Source: Chloroflexota bacterium (GTDB lineage Bacteria; Chloroflexota; Dormibacteria; CF-121). From it: a stretch of 29,957 nt of DNA. The position numbers were made by a program, and so were the translations under genes. The notes beneath the pieces are model-generated. The model did not search any database. It was not told the DNA's origin and worked only from the letters and a program-made list of their open reading frames with translations. Positions 1 through 7,703 of this stretch are shown here, in pieces. Each line of letters starts with the position of its first letter. The stretch's first letter is position 1. The stretch lies in the NCBI GenBank assembly GCA_005881235.1, contig VBEQ01000015.1, positions 1 to 29,957 of the forward strand, read 5' to 3'.

Positions 1-156
1 CAGATAACCGAATTCCTCAAACCCTGTCCCGATAGGTGGCTGCAGCTGGCCCCGGCGTCGCCGTTAGTGAACGATGTGCGTAATCAAGGTCCCGAGTTGC
101 TCGATCCTCGGGCGCTGCCGCCACAGTTCCAGCTCGACCTGATGCCTCCGGCCTAG
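1..156 (+). CDS. Possible 3' end of an unidentified gene entering from upstream
   Basis: The first reading frame is open from base 1 to a TAG at 154-156 (about 51 residues ending in LMPPA). I do not recognise the protein, and other frames here, including the minus strand, are also open, so coding is uncertain. The stretch from 157 to 236 holds no gene and contains the putative promoter of the next operon. Confidence 0.2.
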   Translation, partial: QITEFLKPCPDRWLQLAPASPLVNDVRNQGPELLDPRALPPQFQLDLMPPA

Positions 157-160
157 GTGG

Positions 161-187
161 TGTCGATCCGGTCCAAGGCCGTTCGTA
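161..187 (+). promoter_or_regulatory. Candidate ECF-sigma promoter (TGTCGA-N17-CGTA)
   Basis: TGTCGA lies at 161-166 and CGTA at 184-187, separated by 17 nt, about 50 nt upstream of the first gene of the sigma-factor operon. From memory, the published ECF42 target promoter has TGTCGA at -35 and a CG(A/T)-type -10. The match would make the operon autoregulated by its own sigma factor. This rests on one site and recalled literature. Confidence 0.5.
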
Positions 188-236
188 TAGAGGACAAGAC
201 CGGTAGATGGCCGGCATCGCTGCCAAGGAGGAAAGA

Positions 237-848
237 ATGGGCAAAGTGATCGCATTCACGAGCGTGACGCTCGACGGGGTTATGCAGTCTCCCGCGCGCC
301 CCGATGAGGACACCCGAGGCGGCTTCGAGCACGGCGGCTGGGCGACACCATACCCCGATCCAGTGATGGCTAGCGCCTCCGCCGAGAGCGGGTCATCCGC
401 CGGCGCATTGCTCTTCGGGCGACGCACCTACGAGGACTTCTACGCCGTCTGGCCAAAGCGGACCGACGACAATCCCTTCACACCGGTGTTGAACAACACC
501 CAGAAGTACGTTGCTTCGACGACGCTGAAAGATCCACTGCCGTGGATGAACTCCACGCTGCTCAAGGGCGAGATGCCGCAGGCGGTAGCCCGGCTCAAGG
601 CCGATATGAAAAAGGATCTGGTCGTCCTGGGGAGTGGGACGCTGCTGCAATCGCTGATGCGTTATCAGCTGGTGGACGAATACATCCTGTTGATCCACCC
701 TCTGGTCCTCGGATCGGGCCGTCGCCTCTTTCCGGACGGCGGTGCAGCCGCGACGTTGCGGCTGGTCGATAGCAAAGCGACGACCACCGGCGTACTGATC
801 GCGACCTACCGGCCGGAGACCGCAAGCTCAGAGGGGAAAACCAAATGA
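237..848 (+). CDS. Dihydrofolate reductase-like (RibD C-terminal domain) protein
   Basis: This is a 203-residue cytosolic protein of the COG0262 RibD_C/DHFR-like family. Visible family features are the N-terminal MGKVIAFTSVTLDGVMQSP strand and loop, the LLFGRRTYEDF segment, the LVVLGSGTLLQSL nucleotide-binding region and DEYILLIHPLVLGSGRRLF near the C-terminus. An in-frame ATG lies at 207, but the start at 237 is preceded by AAGGAGG at 225-231 with 5 nt spacing and fits the family N-terminus. These proteins probably bind NADPH, but the substrate of stand-alone members is usually unknown. It is the first gene of a unit with the YCII protein, whose start overlaps its stop by 4 nt (ATGA), and the ECF sigma factor. 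Such genes are common beside ECF42-like sigma factors. Confidence 0.85.
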   Translation: MGKVIAFTSVTLDGVMQSPARPDEDTRGGFEHGGWATPYPDPVMASASAESGSSAGALLFGRRTYEDFYAVWPKRTDDNPFTPVLNNTQKYVASTTLKDPLPWMNSTLLKGEMPQAVARLKADMKKDLVVLGSGTLLQSLMRYQLVDEYILLIHPLVLGSGRRLFPDGGAAATLRLVDSKATTTGVLIATYRPETASSEGKTK

Positions 849-1198
849 CGCAGTATCTTCTGAGCATCAATCAGCCCGATGGTCCGCCTCCGCCGTCCGT
901 CGACCTCGGAAAGGTGATGCGGGATGTCAACGTCGTGATCGCTGAGATGAAGGCAACCGGAGCCTGGGTCTTCAACGGCGGTTTGCATCCGGCAAGCACG
1001 GCGACCGTCGTTCGGTTCCAGGCCGGCGAGGTGCTCATCACCGATGGCCCCTACGCCGAAGGCAAGGAGCACGTCGGTGGGCTCTGCATCATCAACGCGA
1101 CCGACCTCGACGCGGCGCTCGAATGGGGTCGCAAGCTCGCGCGGGCGATCACCCTCCCGATCGAGGTCCGGCCGTTCCAAGAGGAGGCCGAGGACTGA
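845..1198 (+). CDS. YCII-related (DGPF-type) protein
   Basis: A 117-residue protein of the YCII/DGPF family (COG3795), a dimeric ferredoxin-like fold. It begins MTQYLLSINQPDG, and the family signature appears as ITDGPYAEGKEHVGGLCII, with Tyr where many members have Phe. A second strand and helix segment, DLDAALEWGRKL, precedes the C-terminal ITLPIEVRPF strand. The ATG overlaps the upstream stop by 4 nt, and the stop overlaps the probable start of the sigma factor, so the three genes look translationally coupled. DGPF proteins are the classic partners and reported targets of ECF42 sigma factors. Their biochemical role is unknown, so I assign none. Confidence 0.88.
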   Translation: MTQYLLSINQPDGPPPPSVDLGKVMRDVNVVIAEMKATGAWVFNGGLHPASTATVVRFQAGEVLITDGPYAEGKEHVGGLCIINATDLDAALEWGRKLARAITLPIEVRPFQEEAED

Positions 1199-2430
1199 TA
1201 GCAGGCGGCCATGCCCTGGCAGCATCGGAGATTGAACGTGTATTCCGCGAGGAGTACGGACGAGCGGTCGCCGTCCTGGTCCGCGTCTTCGGTGACATCG
1301 ACATGGCCGAGGAGGCAGTCCAGGACGCGTTCGTGGCGGCGGTGCAGCGCTGGCCCGCGACCGGTCTGCCTCCGAGCCCGGCCGGCTGGATCATCACCAC
1401 CGCGCGCAACCGGGCGATCGACCGCCTTCGCCGCGAGGCATCCCGCGACGACCGTCATGCCCAGGCCGCGCTGCTGCAAGCGAGAAATGAACCGGCAGAG
1501 GAGGGCGACGTGCCCGACGATCGGCTGCGCCTGATCTTCACCTGCTGCCACCCGGCACTCGCGCCCGGCGTGCAGGTTGCGCTGACGCTCCGGCTCCTGG
1601 GAGGGCTCACGACCGCCGAGATCGCGCGCGCCTTCCTGGTGCCGGAGGCGACCATGGCGCAGCGGCTGGTCCGCGCCAAGGGCAAGATCCGCGACGCGCG
1701 CATCCCATTCCGAATCCCCAACGAGGCCGAGCTTCCGGTCCGGCTGGGCGGAGTTCTCGCGGTCGTCTATTTGATCTTCAACGAGGGTTACGCGGCGAGC
1801 TCCGGCGACCGTCTGGTTCGCGAGGAGCTCTGCGCCGAGGCGATCCGGCTGGGACGGCTCCTGATCCAGCTCATGCCCGGGGAACCGGAGGCGATGGGCC
1901 TGCTCGCGCTCATGTTGCTGATCGAGTCGCGCCGCGCGGCCCGAACGACATCGGACGGCGCTCTCATCGTCCTGGCTGAGCAGGACCGTGGACGTTGGGA
2001 TCGCGACCTTGTCGCCGAAGGGCAGGGCATCGTCCGCCAGTGCCTCGATCGCAACCGGCCTGGTCCATACCAGATTCAGGCCGCGATCAACGCCGTGCAC
2101 AGCGATGCCACGGATGCGGCGGCCACTGACTGGTGGCAGATCCTGCAGCTGTACAACCAGCTCCTCTCGCTGGCGCCGAGCCCAGTCGTAGCCTTAAACC
2201 GCGCGGTCGCGGTCGCCGAGGTCGAGGGACCGGATGCCGCACTGACCCTCCTGGACGGCCTCGAGCTCGATCGCTACCACCTGTTCCACGCCATCCGCGC
2301 CGACCTGCTCCGGCGCCTGGGTCGCAACGCCGATGCGGAGCTGGCGTACGTGCAAGCGATCGCCCGCGCTGAAAATGCCGCCGAGCGCGATTTCCTGCAG
2401 CGCCGCCGTCAGGCGCTGAGCCGAACATAA
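1195..2430 (+). CDS. ECF sigma factor with TPR-like C-terminal extension (ECF42-like)
   Basis: An RNA polymerase sigma-70 family protein of about 411 residues. Region 2 is seen in EIERVFREEYGRAVAV and GDIDMAEEAVQDAF. Region 4 is LTLRLLGGLTTAEIARAF followed by VPEATMAQRLVRAKGKI. A long C-terminal domain contains the conserved VVYLIFNEGYAASSGD segment and helical repeats resembling TPR, as in the ECF42/SigI-like group, which uses this extension instead of an anti-sigma factor. The ATG at 1123 adds an arginine/proline-rich stretch that only mirrors the YCII gene in another frame. A CTG at 1195 overlapping the YCII TGA has AGAGGAGG about 8 nt upstream and gives the expected N-terminus, so I prefer it, with low certainty for the exact codon. 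It probably drives its own operon. Confidence 0.85.
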   Translation: MIAGGHALAASEIERVFREEYGRAVAVLVRVFGDIDMAEEAVQDAFVAAVQRWPATGLPPSPAGWIITTARNRAIDRLRREASRDDRHAQAALLQARNEPAEEGDVPDDRLRLIFTCCHPALAPGVQVALTLRLLGGLTTAEIARAFLVPEATMAQRLVRAKGKIRDARIPFRIPNEAELPVRLGGVLAVVYLIFNEGYAASSGDRLVREELCAEAIRLGRLLIQLMPGEPEAMGLLALMLLIESRRAARTTSDGALIVLAEQDRGRWDRDLVAEGQGIVRQCLDRNRPGPYQIQAAINAVHSDATDAAATDWWQILQLYNQLLSLAPSPVVALNRAVAVAEVEGPDAALTLLDGLELDRYHLFHAIRADLLRRLGRNADAELAYVQAIARAENAAERDFLQRRRQALSRT

Positions 2431-2457
2431 CCGTGACCTGCCAAAAGGAGGCTAGTG

Positions 2458-2859
2458 ATGTTTAAACCGAAATCCGCATTCAGTGGCTTTTCCGTGAGCG
2501 ACCTGGCGGCCGCGAAGAGGTTCTATTCCGAGACCCTCGGGTTGAATGTCGAGGACGACGGCGTTGGAATGCGACTACATTTGCCTGGCGGCGGCATCGT
2601 GTTCGCCTATCCCAAGCGCGATCACCAGCCCGCCACGTTCACGATCCTGAACTTCGGCGTCGATGACATCGACGCGGCGGTGGATGAGCTGGCACGCCGA
2701 GGTGTCAAGTTCGAGCACTACGACAGTGGTCCCAGGCAGGACGATAAAGGCATCTTGCGGGGCAGGGCGCAGAATCGGGGCCCGGACATCGCCTGGTTCA
2801 AGGATCCCGCCGGAAACGTCCTCTCCGTCATCGAGGGGCGGTCAGGGGAAAGTCAATGA
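2458..2859 (+). CDS. VOC family (glyoxalase/bleomycin resistance-like) protein
   Basis: A 133-residue vicinal-oxygen-chelate fold protein. The N-terminal half reads KSAFSGFSVSDLAAAKRFY and SETLGLNVEDDG. The second beta-alpha-beta unit includes FGVDDIDAAVDELARRGVKF, and it closes with AWFKDPAGNVLSVIEG, the usual C-terminal metal-site region (Glu in SVIEG). Two start codons are adjacent (GTG 2455, ATG 2458). AAAAGGAGG at 2443-2451 lies 6 nt before the ATG, which is preferred. It follows the sigma factor after 27 nt and may be in the same operon, since VOC proteins are frequent in such modules. The substrate cannot be told from sequence. It converges with the next gene across a 12-nt gap. Confidence 0.85.
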   Translation: MFKPKSAFSGFSVSDLAAAKRFYSETLGLNVEDDGVGMRLHLPGGGIVFAYPKRDHQPATFTILNFGVDDIDAAVDELARRGVKFEHYDSGPRQDDKGILRGRAQNRGPDIAWFKDPAGNVLSVIEGRSGESQ

Positions 2860-2871
2860 CTCGTGGCTCGA

Positions 2872-3252
2872 TCAGAGCTGCTTGCTCAGTTCCCAGTCGA
2901 AACCAAAGGGGTCGGTGACGCGTCCGGTTCGCCAGCCGTAATCCTCGTGGATCGCCGCCACCACCGCGGCGCCCGCCGCGACGGCCCGCTCGAAGAGGGC
3001 GTCTGGGTCGTCGACCGACAGAATCATGCGCACCGGTCCGCTCCCGGCTCCTGACGGACTGACGTTGCTGTCAGCCTGGAGCCAGAACACCGCTCCACCG
3101 ACGGAGAGTTGCGCGACGGCGAGGCTCCCATCGTCGGCGGGCAGACGGTAGAGCTCGACAGCGCCGAACGCGGCCTTGTAGTAGTCAAGCGCCTTCTGCG
3201 CATCACGGACCGTCATCCACGGCGCGATATTCGAATTCGCCATCGGATTCAT
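2872..3252 (-). CDS. VOC family (glyoxalase-like, PhnB-type) protein
   Basis: A protein of about 126 residues with the layout of PhnB/YdeM-like VOC proteins: NSNIAPWMTVRDAQKALDYY, AAFGAVELYRLPADDGS, AQLSVGGAVFWLQAD, then ILSVDDPDALFERAVAAGA and a C-terminal WRTGRVTDPFGFDWELSKQ, which holds the family RxGxxxDPFGxxW signature. Two in-frame ATGs compete, 3252 and 3243 (MANSN). A GGAG on this strand lies 2 nt before the first and 11 nt before the second, so the start is not settled. The longer open frame upstream is antisense to the next gene. Function is unknown. It is divergent from the following gene with only 23 bp between the starts. Confidence 0.82.
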   Translation of the reverse strand: MNPMANSNIAPWMTVRDAQKALDYYKAAFGAVELYRLPADDGSLAVAQLSVGGAVFWLQADSNVSPSGAGSGPVRMILSVDDPDALFERAVAAGAAVVAAIHEDYGWRTGRVTDPFGFDWELSKQL

Positions 3253-3275
3253 CGCTCCGGCTAAGCTTACTGACC

Positions 3276-3587
3276 GTGCCAGCCAGTGAGCTCGTCTGCA
3301 GCTTGACGGCCGCCGACTATCGCGACCGAGAGAAGGCGTGGCGCAAGGTCGGAGAGTTTGTGACGGCGTCCGCGGCCATACCGGGCGGGCTGCGAGTGAG
3401 CTTCGCGCCAACTCGCGGCCTCGCCGGATCGCTGACCGAGCTTGTCCGGCTGGAGGGCGAATGCTGCGCCTGGATGGTCTTCGCGATGTCAGAGTCGCCA
3501 CATGGAATCGGGTTGTCGATCACCGCGAGCGGCGTGGATGGGCAGCGAGCTGTCCGGGAGACGTTCGCTCGCCTGGCTGGTTCGTGA
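3276..3587 (+). CDS. Small CC-motif protein, function unknown
   Basis: A 103-residue protein starting at GTG. It begins ELVCSLTAADYRDREKAWRKV, continues through GGLRVSFAP and ends with LTELVRLEGECCAWMVFAM followed by a beta-rich tail. The layout (CxLTAADYxxR, then E-x-E-CC-aromatic) resembles the cysteine-containing C-terminal domain found after the DNA-binding part of some MerR-family regulators, here as a stand-alone domain. That resemblance is from memory. The paired cysteines suggest metal or redox binding, but no ligand is evident. No clear Shine-Dalgarno is seen. The start is 23 bp from the start of the divergent VOC gene. Confidence 0.6.
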   Translation: MPASELVCSLTAADYRDREKAWRKVGEFVTASAAIPGGLRVSFAPTRGLAGSLTELVRLEGECCAWMVFAMSESPHGIGLSITASGVDGQRAVRETFARLAGS

Positions 3588-3602
3588 GAGCAAACCCTTA
3601 AT

Positions 3603-3641
3603 CCGCCTTTCCTTGACAGGCGGCCCGAGAGATGATTAAAC
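3603..3641 (+). promoter_or_regulatory. Promoter of the ABC importer operon with overlapping inverted repeat
   Basis: TTGACA at 3613-3618 is a perfect -35, and TTAAAC at 3636-3641 is a weak -10 with 17 nt spacing. An inverted repeat, CCGCCT (3603-3608) and AGGCGG (3618-3623) with a 9-nt loop, overlaps the -35. It could be an operator or, less likely, a weak terminator for the upstream gene. Confidence 0.45.
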
Positions 3642-3677
3642 GGGGCAATTATCAGGTCGACTTGAAGGGAGGGGAAC

Positions 3678-4811
3678 GTGGAATACACTTGGCCTCGACG
3701 ACGCGACTTCTTGGGGGGTGGCGGCCTGCGCCACCTGGGCATCCTGGCTGGAGCCCTGACCCTGTTGACCGCCTGCGGCGGAACAAGCACCAGTTCCACG
3801 AGCGCGGCAAGCGCAAAGTCCGCCGCGGACATGGGTGGTATGGATGCCTTGATCGCCGCGGCCAAGAAAGAGGGCACGCTGAACGTTATCGCGCTCCCTC
3901 CTGACTGGGCCAACTACGGCGTAACCATCACGGCGTTCCAAAAGAAATACGGCATCCACGTCAATTCAGCCGCTCCCAACGACAGCAGCCAGCAGGAGGT
4001 CGACGCGATCGGCACGCTCGCAGGCACGAATCGCGCTCCCGACGTGGTCGACGTTGGGATGGCGGTCGCGCTCAAGAACGTCGACCGATTTGCGCCATAT
4101 CAGGTGGCAACGTGGAACGACATCGCGGCGACTTCGAAGGAGCCCACCGGCCTGTGGGTCCAGGACTACAGCGGCGCCATGGCGATCGGCTACGACTCCA
4201 GCAAGGTCCCGGCCATCACATCGATTCAGGATCTGCTCGGTCCGGCCTTCAAGAGCAAGGTCGCCCTTCCTGGCAACGCGCTGGGCTCGAACCAAGCGGT
4301 GAACTCGATCATGGAGGTCAGCCTCAACAACGGTGGTTCGCTCGATGACATCAGTAAGGGCGTCGATTTCTTCAAGCAGCTGAAGGCGAAGGGCAACTGG
4401 GTCAACGTGATCGGGACGACGGCCACGGTCAAGGAAGGCACTACCCCGGTCCTCTTCGAATGGGATTACAACTCGCAGACGCACGTCAAGGACGTCTCGA
4501 CGTGGAAGCTCTTTTTGCCGACGAACCCGGTGGTGGCCGCCTACGCGCAGGCTATCAACAAAGGTGCGCCACACCCGGCGGCCGCCCGCTTGTGGGAGGA
4601 GTACCTTTACTCGAACGCCGGCCAGAACGAGTTCCTCAGGGGCGGTGCACACCCGGTGCGCATGGCCGCCATGACGGCGGCGGGGAGCGTTGACGCGGCC
4701 GCGGCGGCTGCGCTGCCGCCGGTGAAGGGAACGCCCGTATTCATGAGCGATGATCAGGCCGCAAAAGCCAACGCGTACCTCAAAGACAACTGGTCCCAGG
4801 CCATCGGTTGA
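3678..4811 (+). CDS. ABC transporter substrate-binding lipoprotein (polyamine/iron/phosphonate type)
   Basis: A 377-residue periplasmic-type binding protein. It starts at GTG with GAAGGGAGGGG just upstream. The N-terminus has RRRDFL (residues 7-12, twin-arginine-like), a hydrophobic stretch and a lipobox LLTAC with Cys33, so it is probably exported by Tat or Sec and lipid-anchored. The mature region has the SBP type II layout: ALIAAAKKEGTLNVIALP, then FQKKYGIHV, DVVDVGMAVA, LWVQDYSGAMAIGYD, VALPGNALGSNQAVNS and WDYNSQTHV. The last segments of the family, on residual C-terminal helices, follow. It leads an operon with two permeases and an ATPase. The family includes putrescine/spermidine, ferric-iron and 2-aminoethylphosphonate binders. 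I cannot choose among them from residues alone. Confidence 0.9.
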   Translation: MEYTWPRRRDFLGGGGLRHLGILAGALTLLTACGGTSTSSTSAASAKSAADMGGMDALIAAAKKEGTLNVIALPPDWANYGVTITAFQKKYGIHVNSAAPNDSSQQEVDAIGTLAGTNRAPDVVDVGMAVALKNVDRFAPYQVATWNDIAATSKEPTGLWVQDYSGAMAIGYDSSKVPAITSIQDLLGPAFKSKVALPGNALGSNQAVNSIMEVSLNNGGSLDDISKGVDFFKQLKAKGNWVNVIGTTATVKEGTTPVLFEWDYNSQTHVKDVSTWKLFLPTNPVVAAYAQAINKGAPHPAAARLWEEYLYSNAGQNEFLRGGAHPVRMAAMTAAGSVDAAAAAALPPVKGTPVFMSDDQAAKANAYLKDNWSQAIG

Positions 4812-5707
4812 TCGCTGCCGGTAATCCTGACGTCAAAACGGCGCGCCGCCCTCGAGAGGGCGGCCGCCGTTTCCCGCTTCACTGGATCGGCGCGCTTCCG
4901 TTCCTGATCTACGTCGCCCTGTTTCTGCTTCTCCCCACCGCGATCGTCGTCGTGGGCGCGTTCGCGGGCAAGGCTGGCCCGAGCCTCTCCAATATCACCG
5001 ATCTGAACCAGGGGTTCCTCCTGAACGCCTTTTTCAGTAGCCTGCTGATCTCGACGGCAAGCGCCGTCGTTGGCGCGGTCGCAGGCGCCCTGCTGGCGTA
5101 CGCCGTGGCGACCGGAAATCCACGGGGTGTGCTGCGCCGGGTTGTCTCATCCGCATGTGGCGTGCTCGCCCAGTTCGGTGGCGTGACGCTGGCCTTCGCC
5201 TTCATCGCCACCATCGGGAGCGTCGGGTTCATCAGGTTGTGGCTTCAGGAGCGCGGCATCGATATCTTCGCGAATGGCGTGTGGCTCACGGAGCTGCCGG
5301 GTCTGGTGCTGGTCTATACCTACTTTCAGATCCCGCTGATGGTCCTCGTCTTTCTGCCGGCACTCGACGGCATCCGCCCGCAATGGCGGGAGGCAACCGA
5401 GAGCCTTGGCGGCGGCACCTGGCACTACTGGCGCTATGTCGCCGGTCCGCTCCTGGCCCCGGCCTTCCTTGGCGCCACTTTGCTGCTCTTCGCCAACGCG
5501 TTCTCCGCCTACGCTACTGCGGCCGCACTGATCAGCCAGGGCAATCCCATCGTGCCGATCGCGATCAGCAACTTTCTAACCAGTGAGACCGGGCGCAACA
5601 ACCCGGGACTCGCGCAAGCGCTGGCCCTGGGCATGGTCGTGATCGTGGCGATCGTGATGGCGCTGTATGCGCTGCTTCAACGCAGGACGTCGCGGTGGCT
5701 TCGATGA
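4808..5707 (+). CDS. ABC transporter permease, PotB/FbpB-like
   Basis: A 299-residue inner-membrane permease. About six membrane segments are visible, starting with ALPFLIYVALFLLLP and ending with ALGMVVIVAIVMALYALL. The cytoplasmic EAA loop begins at about residue 195 (EATESLGGGTWHYWRYVAGP), which couples to the ATPase. The start is a TTG overlapping the TGA of the binding-protein gene (TTGA), with no strong Shine-Dalgarno, consistent with translational coupling. It is the first of two heteromeric permease subunits. The substrate follows the binding protein and is unknown. Confidence 0.9.
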   Translation: MIAAGNPDVKTARRPREGGRRFPLHWIGALPFLIYVALFLLLPTAIVVVGAFAGKAGPSLSNITDLNQGFLLNAFFSSLLISTASAVVGAVAGALLAYAVATGNPRGVLRRVVSSACGVLAQFGGVTLAFAFIATIGSVGFIRLWLQERGIDIFANGVWLTELPGLVLVYTYFQIPLMVLVFLPALDGIRPQWREATESLGGGTWHYWRYVAGPLLAPAFLGATLLLFANAFSAYATAAALISQGNPIVPIAISNFLTSETGRNNPGLAQALALGMVVIVAIVMALYALLQRRTSRWLR

Positions 5708-5729
5708 ACTCGGGTTACCAGGCGGGCCG

Positions 5730-6563
5730 ATGACGCGCGCTCGCCGGCTCAGGCTGCAAGTATTTCGCGTGATCGTCCTCGTCCTGGGGGGCGCCTTCTT
5801 CCTCGTTCCGATCGGGGCGATGTTCGAGTTTTCCACGCGAGGCAACCGGGTCGGCGCTCCCCGCACGCTGGAGGCGTGGACCACGATCGTGACCTATCCC
5901 GACCTGCTAGGGGCCATCCGCGACTCGTTGGGTCTCGCCACCATCACGTCAGTCGGCATGCTGGTCCTCCTGCTGCCGACCATGATCTGGGTCCGCCTCC
6001 GATTGCCTCGGCTGAAGCGGAGCATCGAATTCCTCTGTCTCCTGCCGCTCACCATCCCCGCGATCGTCCTGGTGGTCGGGCTATCGCCCGTCTACCGGTG
6101 GATGGCGATCAACCTCGTCGACACGATCTTCCTGCTTTCCTTTGCGTACGTCATTCTGGTGCTGCCGTTCGCGTACCGCGCGCTCGACGCCGGCCTTTCC
6201 GCCATCGACGTTAAGACACTCTCGGAGGCGGCCCGCAGCCTGGGGGCTGGCTGGGGCACCGTGATGTTTCGCGTCATTGCGCCGAACATGTCCAGCGCGC
6301 TCCTCAATGCGTGTTTGCTCTCGGTCGCCCTCGTCCTGGGTGAGTTCACCTTTGCGAACCTGCTCAGCTACCTCAACCTCCAGGTCGAAATCTTCCAGCT
6401 CGGTCTGGCCAACGCAGGGACGTCGATCGCGGTCTCCGTGGCCTCGCTGATGTTCGCCTTTATCCTGCTCGTAATTCTGTCGTTCTTCGGCCGGCCTCGA
6501 AGGCGCGTGGCGCCTGAGCGCACCGGTCTGGCATACCCGAGCGCAGCTGCAGGCCCGAAGTGA
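5730..6563 (+). CDS. ABC transporter permease, PotC/FbpB-like
   Basis: A 277-residue permease with about six membrane segments, for example VIVLVLGGAFFLVPIGAMF near the N-terminus and FAFILLVILSFF near the C-terminus. The EAA loop is EAARSLGAGWGTVMFRVIAP. The frame is open further upstream inside the preceding permease gene, but the ATG at 5730 (MTRARRLRLQ) gives a normal positively charged N-terminus 22 nt after the previous stop. No strong Shine-Dalgarno is visible. Its stop overlaps the GTG start of the ATPase gene (GTGA). It pairs with the preceding permease. Confidence 0.88.
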   Translation: MTRARRLRLQVFRVIVLVLGGAFFLVPIGAMFEFSTRGNRVGAPRTLEAWTTIVTYPDLLGAIRDSLGLATITSVGMLVLLLPTMIWVRLRLPRLKRSIEFLCLLPLTIPAIVLVVGLSPVYRWMAINLVDTIFLLSFAYVILVLPFAYRALDAGLSAIDVKTLSEAARSLGAGWGTVMFRVIAPNMSSALLNACLLSVALVLGEFTFANLLSYLNLQVEIFQLGLANAGTSIAVSVASLMFAFILLVILSFFGRPRRRVAPERTGLAYPSAAAGPK

Positions 6564-7672
6564 CGACGACGGTCGCAGCCGCGGGGTTGGGGACCGCCGC
6601 GCGCGCAGGTGTCGAGGTTCGGCTCGAGAACCTCCAGCGCCGCTACGCCGGGGTGACGGCGCTCGACGGCTTGAGTCTGACGATGGCCCCGGGCGAGCTG
6701 GTCGCTCTGCTCGGGCCATCCGGCTGTGGTAAAACGACGGCGCTGCGCCTGGTCGCGGGTCTGGAGCAAGCCGACAGCGGACGGGTGGTCGTCGGCGGTG
6801 AGGACGTCACAGGGCAGCCGACCAACAAGCGCGATGTCGGCATGGTGTTCCAGGCGTATTCGCTGTTTCCCCACCTGACGGCCTGGCAGAACGTTGCGTT
6901 CGGCCTTCAAATGCGGAAGGTCGACGCCCGCCAGCGGCGCCAGCGGGCCGGCGAGATGCTCGAGTTGGTCGGGCTATCCGGGTTTGCCGATCGGTTCGCC
7001 CACCAGCTCTCGGGCGGTCAGCAGCAGCGTGTGGCGCTTGCCAGAGCGCTCGCCATCCAACCCAAGGTCCTGCTGCTCGATGAACCGTTATCCGCCCTCG
7101 ACGCGAAGGTGCGGGCACGGCTGCGCGACGAGATCCGCCGAGTGCAGCTCGAAGTCGGGATCACCACCCTGTTCGTGACCCATGACCAGGAGGAGGCGCT
7201 CGCCATCGCCGACCGAGTGGGGGTCATGCACTCGGGTCGCATTGAACAGCTGGGACCGCCGACCACGATTTACTCCCGACCCGCCACCCCCTTCGTCGCC
7301 GAGTTCGTCGGCCTGACCAATCGGCTTCCCGGTGTCGTGCGGGGCGGCGAGGTGGACGTGCGGGGCACCCGGCTTCCGCTGGTGCAGCCCGATGCCGCGG
7401 ACGGGCCGGCGATCGCCCTGGTACGCCCCGAGGCGGTAACGGTGGCGAGCGGCGGCGAAACGGCGGCCGGGCCGCTAGTCGGGACCGTCATCGCCACGGC
7501 GTTCCTGGGCGCTACCAGCCGGGTCAGCATCGACCTCGGAGATCTCACGGTGCTCGCCCAGTTACCGACGTCGGAGGCGACGGCGCTGCCGGCTGGAACG
7601 AGAGTCCGGATCGCGATTCGGCCCGACCCGGTCTTGATCTCCCGGGACGAAGCGGCGCCGGAGCGCGCCTAG
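6560..7672 (+). CDS. ABC transporter ATP-binding protein, PotA/FbpC-like
   Basis: A 370-residue ATPase of the CUT1/polyamine/iron group. Walker A is GPSGCGKT (52-59), the Q-loop Gln is at 98 (MVFQAYSLFPHLT), the signature is LSGGQQQR (150-157), Walker B is VLLLDEP (170-176), the D-loop is SALD, and the H-loop His is at 208 (THDQEEA). A C-terminal TOBE-like domain follows from about residue 240. The start is GTG overlapping the previous stop by 3 nt. All catalytic motifs are intact, so the importer looks functional. This is the last gene of the transporter operon. The next gene begins almost immediately and may be read through. Confidence 0.93.
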   Translation: MTTTVAAAGLGTAARAGVEVRLENLQRRYAGVTALDGLSLTMAPGELVALLGPSGCGKTTALRLVAGLEQADSGRVVVGGEDVTGQPTNKRDVGMVFQAYSLFPHLTAWQNVAFGLQMRKVDARQRRQRAGEMLELVGLSGFADRFAHQLSGGQQQRVALARALAIQPKVLLLDEPLSALDAKVRARLRDEIRRVQLEVGITTLFVTHDQEEALAIADRVGVMHSGRIEQLGPPTTIYSRPATPFVAEFVGLTNRLPGVVRGGEVDVRGTRLPLVQPDAADGPAIALVRPEAVTVASGGETAAGPLVGTVIATAFLGATSRVSIDLGDLTVLAQLPTSEATALPAGTRVRIAIRPDPVLISRDEAAPERA

Positions 7673-7703
7673 CATCGAAAAGAAGCGATCCTTTGTCGAG
7701 GCG

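Noticed and set aside
17..427. Minus-strand open frame over the left edge and the DHFR-like gene
   Set aside because: Most of it is antisense to the DHFR-like gene and the rest is Pro/Ala-rich with no recognisable motif.
1051..2100. Minus-strand open frame opposite the sigma factor gene
   Set aside because: It is antisense to a recognised ECF sigma factor and has no plausible domain or start site.
4848..4866. Inverted repeat CCGCCCTC/GAGGGCGG
   Set aside because: It lies in the N-terminal coding part of the permease where Arg/Gly codons make such palindromes likely, and no T tract follows.
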